Positions 25,528 to 32,934 of a stretch of 64,000 bases of DNA are shown here, one piece after another. Each line of letters opens with the position of its first letter. Within the stretch, counting starts at the first letter, position 1. The stretch is from NCBI RefSeq assembly GCF_003425985.1, contig NZ_CP022985.1, forward strand, positions 3,332,001-3,396,000, in the 5' to 3' direction. A program made the position numbers and the translations under genes. Under the pieces are notes generated by a model that was not told where the DNA came from, did no database searches, and was given only the letters and a program-made list of their open reading frames with translations. This DNA comes from Mariniflexile sp. TRM1-10. Lineage in GTDB: Bacteria; Bacteroidota; Bacteroidia; Flavobacteriales; Flavobacteriaceae.

Positions 25528-25570
25528 TTGCAGATTAGTCTGCAAACAAAACTATGGACTTCAAGTCCAT
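25528..25570. terminator. Two adjacent perfect hairpins downstream of a small gene
   Basis: TTGCAGA-TTAG-TCTGCAA (25528-25545) and ATGGACTT-C-AAGTCCAT (25554-25570) stand side by side, nine bases after the stop of the 25580-25813 gene in its reading direction. On the minus strand the second one is followed by AGTTTTG, a weak T tract. They may serve as a terminator. Confidence 0.45.
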
Positions 25571-25579
25571 GGTTTATTT

Positions 25580-25813
25580 TTAGCCATAAACCTGTCCTCT
25601 ATGTGGTTTTAAAGCATCTCGAATGGGTTTCATGTTTGCTTCATCTACAACCAAATATGCGAGGGCATGCACATTGCTTATAGTTTCAAAGCCTGTAATT
25701 GTGATGTCCAATTTTTCTAGTTGGATGTATTCTTTTAAATGAATTTCATGATGTTGTGCAATTTTAATGGCATCTGGACCATGAAAATCCCATATTAGCT
25801 TTAATTTCCGCAT
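25580..25813 (-). CDS. Small conserved cytosolic protein of unknown function
   Basis: The protein has 77 residues, without signal peptide or membrane segment. The fold looks like a small alpha/beta protein (KLIWDFHGPDAIKIAQHHEI, LDITITGFETISNVHALAYL, PIRDALKPHRGQVYG). The alternation of strand, helix and strand plus conserved His and aromatic residues suggests a real domain. I believe close relatives are common in Flavobacteriaceae, but no function is known to me. It stands alone between element E2 and the hairpin group. Confidence 0.75.
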   Translation of the reverse strand: MRKLKLIWDFHGPDAIKIAQHHEIHLKEYIQLEKLDITITGFETISNVHALAYLVVDEANMKPIRDALKPHRGQVYG

Positions 25814-25857
25814 AGTATTATAATAAAAAACAATATTGAAAGGTAAAAAAATATACT

Positions 25858-26019
25858 GAACTCGTATAAACTTTTTTGATTGAAGCGAAAATTAGTCATT
25901 TAGTACTCGGTTGAAGGCTTTTTTGAGTTGTATAGCAAGGCTACGGAAGGAAGAAAAGACTAAAAGCGAGTGCAAATGGGCAATTTTTTTAGCCAATTAT
26001 GAAAAGTTTATACGAGTTC
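25858..26019 (-). repeat. MITE-like terminal-inverted-repeat element E2 (subfamily 1)
   Basis: The 162-bp element has termini GAACTCGTATAAACTTTT and its inverted match AAAAGTTTATACGAGTTC. In the reverse orientation it aligns base for base over most of its length with E1 (CATAATTGGCTAAAAAAATT, CTTCCTTCCGTAGCCTTGCT, AACTCAAAAAAGCCTTCAAC). It occupies the divergent gap between a small unknown gene and the PpiC gene. Confidence 0.8.
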
Positions 26020-26070
26020 ACTGCTTAAAAATGAAATTTTTTTATGTTTTTAATCGTTTTTAAAAGCAAC

Positions 26071-26100
26071 TTGCATTATAGCTTTATATTGCTATTTTTG
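26071..26100 (+). promoter_or_regulatory. Promoter of the PPIase-MoxR operon
   Basis: TTG at 26071 and TATTTTTG at 26093-26100 fit the -33 and TAnnTTTG elements with a 19-bp spacer, 25 nt before the first ATG of the cluster. Confidence 0.65.
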
Positions 26101-26125
26101 TGCTATCATAATAAATTTTATTCAA

Positions 26126-28081
26126 ATGAACTTTAAGTATTTATTTATTTTAATTTTTTCAGTATTTATTACAAATGTTAACGGTCAATCTGCTAATAAA
26201 GACATATTGTTTAGTATTGATGATGAACCCGTTTATGTTTCAGAATTTTTAAGGGTTTATAATAAAAATTTAGATTTAGTTCAAGATGAATCCCAAAAAG
26301 ATGTAGATGAGTATCTGTCGCTTTTTACCAACTACAAACTCAAGTTAAAAGAAGCAAAAGCTTTAGAACTTCAAGAGAAGCCAACATACATACGCGAGTT
26401 GGACAGTTACAAGAAGCAATTAGCAAAAAGTTTTATTACAGATGCCAAAGTAACCGATGCTTTGGTGGAAGAAGCATACGAGCGTATTTCTAATGATGTA
26501 AAAGCATCACATATTTTAATAAAGATTCCAGAAGACGCGAACCCTAACGATACGTTGACAGCTTATAATTCGATTTTAAACTTGCGTAATAGAGCTTTAA
26601 AAGAAGGGTTTGATAAAGTAAGACAAGAAGTGCATAATGGACAAACGGTTTATGGAGAAGATTTAGGCTATTTTTCAGGTTTTAGAATGGTTTATCCGTT
26701 TGAAAATGCTGCGTTCAATACCAAAGTTGGCGATATATCACAACCGTTTAGAACTCGGTTTGGGTATCATATTGTATATGTACAAGACAAAAGAAAATCT
26801 AGAGGCGAACGTACGGTGGCACACATTATGGTTGTAGAAAAACCGGGCGATTCCTTAGCTGAAAAGCCAGAAAATAGAATCCAGGATATTTATAAAAAGC
26901 TAAAACAAGGTGAAGATTTTGAAGCTTTGGCAAAACAATTTTCAGATGATACAAATTCAGCACCAAACGGTGGTATGTTGGCGCCATTTTCTAGCGGACA
27001 AATAAACTCCAACGAGTTTGAAGGTGCTGCTTTTGGTTTAAATGAAATAGGCGAGGTGTCCGAGCCTTTTAAAACGCAATACGGGTGGCATATTGTAAAA
27101 TTGTATGGCAAAAAGCCAATTGCGTCTTTTGAAGATATGAAATCGGAATTGGAGCAAAAAGTAAAACGTGATGAGCGTTCTAAATTAATAGATGAAGCTT
27201 TATATACTAAGCTTAAAACAAAATACAATATTCCAGAGGAACAACCTGCGTTAACGTATTTTACATCTATTTTAAATACCGATTATTTTAAAAGTACTTG
27301 GCAACTTCCTAAAGATTTTACTGCCGATAAACCACTGGTTAAAATAGGAAACAAGCAATTAACATATAAAGATTTTGGCGATTATTTAGTTTCGGTGCAA
27401 CGTAATACTGCTGCAAAGACCGATTTTAAAACCTTGGCTTCAAAACATTATAACGCGTTTTTAAATACGAATTTAGTAACATATCAAGAAGATAATCTTG
27501 AAAACGAAAACGAAGAATACGCCCATGTGGTCGCCGAATATAGAGATGGATTGTTATTGTTCGATTTAATGGAAACCACCATTTGGAATACGGCTAAAAC
27601 CGATTCTTTAGAAATTCAGGATTACTACAACTCAAATAAAAATAAATACCTAACACCAAAACGTGTAGATGCCGTCGTAGCTTCTTCAAAAGATCAAAAA
27701 ACGTTAAAAAAAGTAGGAAAACTGTTAAAAAAGGGGATGGCATTACAACAAATTAAAGCACTTGTAAATAGTAATGATAAAATAGACGTTATCTTTACAG
27801 TAGATACCATGGATGTCAACCATCAAGCATTACCAAAAGGTTTTGAGTTTAAAGAAGGAATATCTAAAATATACAATCATAATAATGCTTTTGTTTTGGT
27901 TCAAGTAAAAGAGGTGCTGCCGGAAACCCAAAAAACATTAGAAGAAGCTAAAGGTTTGGTGATAAGCGATTATCAAGCCTATAAAGAAGAGAAATGGCTA
28001 AAAGAACTCGCAGAAAAATATAAAATAGTAATAAACCAAGAGGCTTTAAAAAATGTAAAGTCCCAAATAAAAAACCAATAG
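26126..28081 (+). CDS. Periplasmic peptidyl-prolyl isomerase with two PpiC (parvulin) domains
   Basis: The protein has 651 residues with a signal peptide (MNFKYLFILIFSVFITNVNGQ). After an N-terminal chaperone-like region (about 25-115), two parvulin domains follow at about 118-222 (KASHILIKI, GEDLGYFSGFRMVYPFENAA, FRTRFGYHIVYV) and about 228-330 (RTVAHIMVV, APNGGMLAPFSSG, FKTQYGWHIVKL). A further helical C-terminal part contains MDVNHQALPKGF. It likely folds outer-membrane and secreted proteins in the periplasm. It is the first gene of a tightly packed run: the next gene begins immediately after its stop. Confidence 0.92.
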   Translation: MNFKYLFILIFSVFITNVNGQSANKDILFSIDDEPVYVSEFLRVYNKNLDLVQDESQKDVDEYLSLFTNYKLKLKEAKALELQEKPTYIRELDSYKKQLAKSFITDAKVTDALVEEAYERISNDVKASHILIKIPEDANPNDTLTAYNSILNLRNRALKEGFDKVRQEVHNGQTVYGEDLGYFSGFRMVYPFENAAFNTKVGDISQPFRTRFGYHIVYVQDKRKSRGERTVAHIMVVEKPGDSLAEKPENRIQDIYKKLKQGEDFEALAKQFSDDTNSAPNGGMLAPFSSGQINSNEFEGAAFGLNEIGEVSEPFKTQYGWHIVKLYGKKPIASFEDMKSELEQKVKRDERSKLIDEALYTKLKTKYNIPEEQPALTYFTSILNTDYFKSTWQLPKDFTADKPLVKIGNKQLTYKDFGDYLVSVQRNTAAKTDFKTLASKHYNAFLNTNLVTYQEDNLENENEEYAHVVAEYRDGLLLFDLMETTIWNTAKTDSLEIQDYYNSNKNKYLTPKRVDAVVASSKDQKTLKKVGKLLKKGMALQQIKALVNSNDKIDVIFTVDTMDVNHQALPKGFEFKEGISKIYNHNNAFVLVQVKEVLPETQKTLEEAKGLVISDYQAYKEEKWLKELAEKYKIVINQEALKNVKSQIKNQ

Positions 28082-28933
28082 GTGCAAGATAAAATCATCA
28101 TATTTTTTCTCTTAATATTAGTAACCTCGTGCGACTTTTTTAAGAAAACAGACGACAGGGTTGCTGTTGCAAGGGTTAACGATACCTATTTGTATTATGA
28201 TGATATTAAAGATTTAGTTTCTGAAGGCACTTCCAAAGAAGATAGTATGCTGTTGGTTCAAAACTTTATTAAGCGTTGGGCTACTCAGCAGTTGTTTGTA
28301 GATGGAGCCAAAGTTAATTTAAGCGAATCTAAACAAGCAGAATTTAATAAGCTGGTAGAACAGTATAAAACCGATTTATACACCAAAGCATATATTGAGG
28401 CCTTAGTAAAAAGGGATATGAATACGGTGGTTACTAAGCAAGAAGCCGAAGCTTATTACAATGAAAATAAAGATATATTTAAGTTAAATGAAGAATTACT
28501 TAAGTTTAGGTACATTCATTTGGACGAGAACATCAACAACTACAACGCAATTGTAGAAAAATTTAAACGCTTCAATTCCAAAGACAAAAAAGACTTAGAA
28601 GCTATTTCCATACAGTTTAAATCGTACTCGTTGAACGATACCATCTGGATTAAGGTCAACCAAGTAATTAGCAAAATTCCTGCTATTACCCTTGAAAATA
28701 AAGATCAACTGTTAAAAAAATCTAATTTTGTACAACTCAAAGATTCATTAGGAGTATATTTGATGCAAATTAACAACGTTTTGCTGCGAAATGATACGGC
28801 GCCTTTAGAGTACGTAAGGCCAACTATAGATCAGATTGTTGTTAATAAAAGAAAGCTGGAACTTATTAGAGAATTAGAAAAAGACATTACTAAAGATGCT
28901 ATTAAAAATAAACAATTTGAAATTTACAAATAA
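28082..28933 (+). CDS. SurA/PPIase-like lipoprotein lacking the parvulin domain
   Basis: The protein has 283 residues, starting at a GTG that directly abuts the preceding stop codon. Its lipoprotein signal has lipobox LVTSC. The sequence RVAVARVNDTYLYYDDIKDL and the following helices resemble the N-terminal chaperone domain of SurA-type proteins. The part where a parvulin domain would sit (FRYIHLDENINNYNAIVEKF) lacks the characteristic GG and YHI motifs. It therefore looks like an inner-leaflet or periplasm-anchored chaperone without isomerase activity. It overlaps the next gene by 38 bp if that gene starts at its ATG. Function is inferred from context. Confidence 0.8.
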   Translation: MQDKIIIFFLLILVTSCDFFKKTDDRVAVARVNDTYLYYDDIKDLVSEGTSKEDSMLLVQNFIKRWATQQLFVDGAKVNLSESKQAEFNKLVEQYKTDLYTKAYIEALVKRDMNTVVTKQEAEAYYNENKDIFKLNEELLKFRYIHLDENINNYNAIVEKFKRFNSKDKKDLEAISIQFKSYSLNDTIWIKVNQVISKIPAITLENKDQLLKKSNFVQLKDSLGVYLMQINNVLLRNDTAPLEYVRPTIDQIVVNKRKLELIRELEKDITKDAIKNKQFEIYK

Positions 28934-30350
28934 TTTGAAACAACTCGTTTTTTTATTCATAACCCTACTCATAGTAAATAATATATCTGCACAAGAAGTA
29001 ATAAACGACGAGAAAGTACAGGAAACACCTAAAAAAGTAGATTCAACGAGTACCCAAAATGCTAAAAAAGTTGATGGCGTTGCAGCCGTTGTGGGTGATT
29101 ATATTATTTTAGATTCAGATGTAGATAAAGCCTATTTGCAATTACAAGCGCAAGGTGTTAACACGACCGATATAAAACCATGTGAATTATTTGGGAAATT
29201 ATTAGAAGACAAATTGTATGCACATCAAGCGATACAAGATAGTATTCAAGTTTCTGACTCCGAAATAAGAAAGAATGTAGATTACCAAATCGAACAATTC
29301 TTGGCACAAACGAATGGCTCTATGGAAAAGCTTTTAGAGTTTTATAAAAAGGACGATGAAAAAGCGTTTAGAGACGAGATGTTCGAAATTAATAAAAGCA
29401 ATCAATTAGCAGCTAAAATGCAGGCCAAAATTGTTGAGGAAATTGAAATAACGCCTGAAGAAGTACGCGCATTTTTCGAAAAAATCCCTAAAGACGAACG
29501 TCCAACATTTGGAACCGAATTAAAAGTAGCCCAAATAGTTGCAGAACCTAAAATATCAGAAGAAGAAAAACAACGCGTTATTAATAGGTTAAAGGAGTTT
29601 AAAGCTGATATTATTGAAAACGGAGCTAGTTTCCGTTCTAAAGCCATACTGTATTCCGAAGACCCTGGGTCGGCAAGTAAAGGTGGAAAATATACCTTGA
29701 ACAGAAAACAACCACGAATGGTTAAAGAGTTTAGGCAAGTAGCGTTTTCACTTCAAGAAGGTGAAATATCTGAACCTTTTGAAACCGATTTTGGATATCA
29801 TATCATTCAATGTGAAAAAATTAGAGGACAAGAATACGATGTAGCCCACATCTTATTATCACCAAAAGTATCTGCCGAAGCTGTAAAAGAAGCAAAAGAG
29901 CGTTTAGAAAACGTAAGACAGCGTATTGTCGAGGGTAAAATATCGTTTGCCGATGCTGCAAGGGAAGCCAGTGATGAAAAAGAAACACGTGGCGATGGCG
30001 GGCAATTGATAAACCCAACCACCCAAGATTATAATTTTGAGTTAACCAGAATGGAACCGGAGTTATATTCACAAATCCAAAACTTAAAAGACGGTGAAGT
30101 TAGTTTGGTATTAAAAGAAGAAGACCGAACCGGTAAAATCAAGTTTAAAATTTTAATGGTCACTGATAGAATAGACGAGCACGAAGCAGATTATGCACGC
30201 GATTATTTAAAAATTAAGCAACTGGCTTTAGATGAAAAAAAGATAAAAGCAATTGCAAAATGGCAGGAAGAAAAGATTTTAGATACTTATATAAAAATTA
30301 GTGGAGAATATAGAAATTGTAAATTTTCCAGCAACTGGTTAAAAAAGTAA
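28896..30350 (+). CDS. SurA-type periplasmic chaperone / peptidyl-prolyl isomerase
   Basis: The protein has up to 484 residues. The signal peptide core is KQLVFLFITLLIVNNISAQ. An N-terminal chaperone domain (KVDGVAAVVGDYIILDSDVD, CELFGKLLEDKLYAHQAI) is followed by a parvulin domain (KVAQIVAEP, SKGGKYTLNRKQPRMVKEF, FETDFGYHIIQ) and a second one (VAHILLSP, RGDGGQLINP). SurA helps outer-membrane proteins across the periplasm. Two starts are possible. The ATG at 28896 gives a long basic N-terminus and overlaps the previous gene. The TTG at 28935, one base after that gene's stop, gives a compact signal peptide and is perhaps the real one. Confidence 0.9.
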   Translation: MLLKINNLKFTNNLKQLVFLFITLLIVNNISAQEVINDEKVQETPKKVDSTSTQNAKKVDGVAAVVGDYIILDSDVDKAYLQLQAQGVNTTDIKPCELFGKLLEDKLYAHQAIQDSIQVSDSEIRKNVDYQIEQFLAQTNGSMEKLLEFYKKDDEKAFRDEMFEINKSNQLAAKMQAKIVEEIEITPEEVRAFFEKIPKDERPTFGTELKVAQIVAEPKISEEEKQRVINRLKEFKADIIENGASFRSKAILYSEDPGSASKGGKYTLNRKQPRMVKEFRQVAFSLQEGEISEPFETDFGYHIIQCEKIRGQEYDVAHILLSPKVSAEAVKEAKERLENVRQRIVEGKISFADAAREASDEKETRGDGGQLINPTTQDYNFELTRMEPELYSQIQNLKDGEVSLVLKEEDRTGKIKFKILMVTDRIDEHEADYARDYLKIKQLALDEKKIKAIAKWQEEKILDTYIKISGEYRNCKFSSNWLKK

Positions 30351-30354
30351 TAAT

Positions 30355-31308
30355 ATGTCTGATGTAGCTGCTATCGAACAATTTGTAAAACGATATAAAG
30401 ATTTAAAAACAGAAATTGCCAAAGTTATTGTTGGTCAAGATGAGGTTGTAAATCAAATATTAATTTCTATTTTTTCTGGCGGACATTCATTACTTATTGG
30501 TGTGCCCGGTTTAGCAAAAACCTTGATGGTAAACACCATTGCACAAGCCTTAGGGCTGGAGTTTAAGCGCATTCAATTCACACCCGATTTAATGCCGAGT
30601 GATATTCTGGGCAGTGAAATTTTAGACGAAGACCGCCATTTTAAATTTATAAAAGGCCCCATCTTTTCTAATATTATTTTGGCAGATGAGATTAACAGAA
30701 CACCTCCAAAAACACAAGCAGCTTTATTGGAAGCCATGCAAGAACGTGCAGTAACGGTAGCTGGACATCATTATAAATTGGAGTTACCCTATTTTGTATT
30801 GGCCACCCAAAATCCTATTGAGCAAGAAGGCACGTATCCATTACCAGAAGCACAATTAGACCGTTTTATGTTTGCTATTAATTTGGATTACCCTTCTTTT
30901 AAAGAAGAAGTTGAGGTTGTAAAAGCAACCACTTCAGACAATCAAGCAAAAGTGAATGCCCTTTTTTCAGCAAAAGAAATAACAGACTTTCAGCATTTAA
31001 TAAGACGTATACCAGTAGCAGATAATGTTGTTGAATACGCAGTAACTATGGTTGGTAAAACTAGACCAAATGGCGACACTGCTAGTGAGCTAGTTAAAAA
31101 TTATATCGATTGGGGAGCAGGCCCCAGAGCTTCACAAAACTTAATATTGGCAGCTAAAACACATGCTGCCATACAAGGTAAATTCTCTCCCGATATAGAA
31201 AATGTTCAAGCCGTAGCCCTTAGTATTTTAAGACATAGGATTATTAAAAATTATAAAGCCGAAGCTGAAGGTATTACCGAAACACAAATTATTAAGAGTC
31301 TATTTTAA
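30355..31308 (+). CDS. MoxR-family AAA+ ATPase
   Basis: The protein has 317 residues, starting 4 bp after the SurA-type gene. It has Walker A GVPGLAKTL (about 46-54), Walker B ILADEINR, sensor 1 region LATQNPIEQEGTYPLPEAQLDRF and the C-terminal lid with GPRASQNLI, all diagnostic of MoxR. These ATPases act as chaperones, usually with VWA-domain and DUF58 partner proteins encoded alongside. Here the expected DUF58/VWA genes are absent: the next gene is an acyltransferase. The link to the PPIase genes upstream suggests a role in envelope protein assembly, which is inference. Confidence 0.93.
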   Translation: MSDVAAIEQFVKRYKDLKTEIAKVIVGQDEVVNQILISIFSGGHSLLIGVPGLAKTLMVNTIAQALGLEFKRIQFTPDLMPSDILGSEILDEDRHFKFIKGPIFSNIILADEINRTPPKTQAALLEAMQERAVTVAGHHYKLELPYFVLATQNPIEQEGTYPLPEAQLDRFMFAINLDYPSFKEEVEVVKATTSDNQAKVNALFSAKEITDFQHLIRRIPVADNVVEYAVTMVGKTRPNGDTASELVKNYIDWGAGPRASQNLILAAKTHAAIQGKFSPDIENVQAVALSILRHRIIKNYKAEAEGITETQIIKSLF

Positions 31309-31332
31309 AATAATAGGTATGGAAAAAACTCT

Positions 31333-32469
31333 ATGTATATAAATTATAAACATAGAATTTTTGGGCTGGACGTAATTAGGGCAGCAGCCATTATTTTAGT
31401 TTTACTTTCGCATACTACATTATTGCTATTTCCTGATAAGGAAAATACACTACTTACCATCATTCGCTTTTTTGGAACCATAGGAGTCGATTTATTTTTT
31501 GTATTAAGTGGTTTTTTAATAGGTGGCATCATTTTAAAGCAGCTCACTCTTGAAAAAACAGCATTAAAGGATTTTGTCCATTTCTGGATAAGACGCTGGT
31601 TTAGAACTTTACCCAATTATTTTTTAATTCTTATTCTAAACATTTTTTTAGTATATGTTTTTTATGGTGAAATAGTAAATGGTATAAGTCATTACTTTAT
31701 TTTTTTACAAAACTTTTCAGAAGAACAACCAAATTTTTTTACTGAATCCTGGAGTTTGTCAATTGAAGAATACGCCTATATCGTTGGTCCTTGTTTATTG
31801 TATTTTTTAGTTTTGATTTCAAAAGGGATTCCAAAACATTTACTGTATCTATGTGTAACCGTGCTAATAATTTTATGTGTTACCTTGTTTAGGTATCATT
31901 TTCATGTAAACAATGTAATAAGTTCAGGTCAACAATGGAGTCACCAATTACGGAAAGTAGTTATTTATAGAGTCGATAGTATTTATTACGGTTTTATTGG
32001 AGCTTATTTTTTTATGTACTTTAAACCTATTTGGGAACGGTATAAAAAGCATCTTTTTTATCTGGCTTTTGTCATTTTTATAGGTTTGCATACCATTATT
32101 TTTGTCTATCATATAAGTCCGGAAAACACATCTTTATTTTATAACATTTTCTATTTGCCAATAGTGTCAATAAGTTTGCTTTTGTTTTTTCCTTTGGCTA
32201 CTTCTTTAAAAAATGAGAGTATTTTGAAATCGAAAATAACCAAAATAAGCATTCTGTCGTATGCCATCTATTTGATAAATTATTCTATTGTGTTATTAAG
32301 CATTCAATATTTTATAGATGTATCACAGGCATCCTTCATCATTAAAATAGTAATTCTATTTATGTATTGGTTATTATCATATCAACTTAGTTACTTGCTG
32401 TTCGTGTATTTTGAAAGGCCAACAACGAATCTAAGAGATAAAAATTTTTTTAAAACAAGAATCGATTAA
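31333..32469 (+). CDS. Membrane acyltransferase (acyltransferase 3 family)
   Basis: This 378-residue polytopic protein has about ten transmembrane segments. Family signatures are the N-terminal GLDVIRAAAIILVLLSHTTL with the conserved Arg and catalytic His, GVDLFFVLSGFLIGG, RRWFRTLPNYF, FTESWSLSIEEYAYIVGP, and a C-terminal SYLLFVYFERP. Such enzymes transfer acyl groups, often acetyl, to sugars of peptidoglycan, O-antigen or exopolysaccharide. The acceptor is unknown here. It lies 24 bp after the MoxR gene and may be the last gene of the operon. A hairpin (32483-32520) follows. Confidence 0.88.
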   Translation: MYINYKHRIFGLDVIRAAAIILVLLSHTTLLLFPDKENTLLTIIRFFGTIGVDLFFVLSGFLIGGIILKQLTLEKTALKDFVHFWIRRWFRTLPNYFLILILNIFLVYVFYGEIVNGISHYFIFLQNFSEEQPNFFTESWSLSIEEYAYIVGPCLLYFLVLISKGIPKHLLYLCVTVLIILCVTLFRYHFHVNNVISSGQQWSHQLRKVVIYRVDSIYYGFIGAYFFMYFKPIWERYKKHLFYLAFVIFIGLHTIIFVYHISPENTSLFYNIFYLPIVSISLLLFFPLATSLKNESILKSKITKISILSYAIYLINYSIVLLSIQYFIDVSQASFIIKIVILFMYWLLSYQLSYLLFVYFERPTTNLRDKNFFKTRID

Positions 32470-32482
32470 ATAATCATCATTA

Positions 32483-32520
32483 TTAATCTGAAAATATTGA
32501 AAAAAATATAATCAGATTAA
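32483..32520 (+). terminator. Hairpin after the acyltransferase gene
   Basis: TTAATCTGA and TCAGATTAA form a perfect 9-bp stem around a 20-nt AT-rich loop. No strong T tract follows, so termination would be weak. Confidence 0.4.
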
Positions 32521-32644
32521 TTTAAAATGTGACTATAATAAATCGCAATATAGAACAATTGTATTGCAGCGTTTGTTTTTACTTCTAAAGATTAATTTAG
32601 TAATTTGCGAAACTTTTAAAAAAACAAAAAATTAACTAGAAGAC

Positions 32645-32905
32645 ATGGCATTTGGCACTGATTTATTAATAGGGTTTTATGCTAGAAGACGAAATTTTAT
32701 TCATGCTGTACAAGAAGTTGTTGAACAACTGACAACATTTTCACTTTCTTTAAAAATAGTTTACACTTTCCTTTGGGATAGTATACTAGTAGAAATCTTT
32801 GAAAGAGGTTTGGATAAGGTAGATTTTGCTTTAAACAAAAAATCAAGTCAGCATGCTTCCGCACAAGTGCCATTATCACAATTCATGAAAATCAATTTGA
32901 TTTAA
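32645..32905 (+). pseudogene. Decayed N-terminal fragment of an aconitase gene
   Basis: This 86-codon frame aligns without gaps to residues 1-85 of the aconitase encoded at 35887. Shared positions include [49 protein letters not shown] and the ATAQ..L.QFM/ASAQ..L.QFM block. Identity is only moderate, and the frame stops before any catalytic or cluster residue, so it cannot be an active aconitase. It still has an intact frame and start. It sits 29 bp upstream of acnB and appears to keep the leader through which acnB is read. Most likely it is a remnant of an older aconitase copy. A retained leader peptide or small protein is the alternative. Confidence 0.7.
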
Positions 32906-32934
32906 TTGAATTTAACATTGAAAACATTTTTCTT

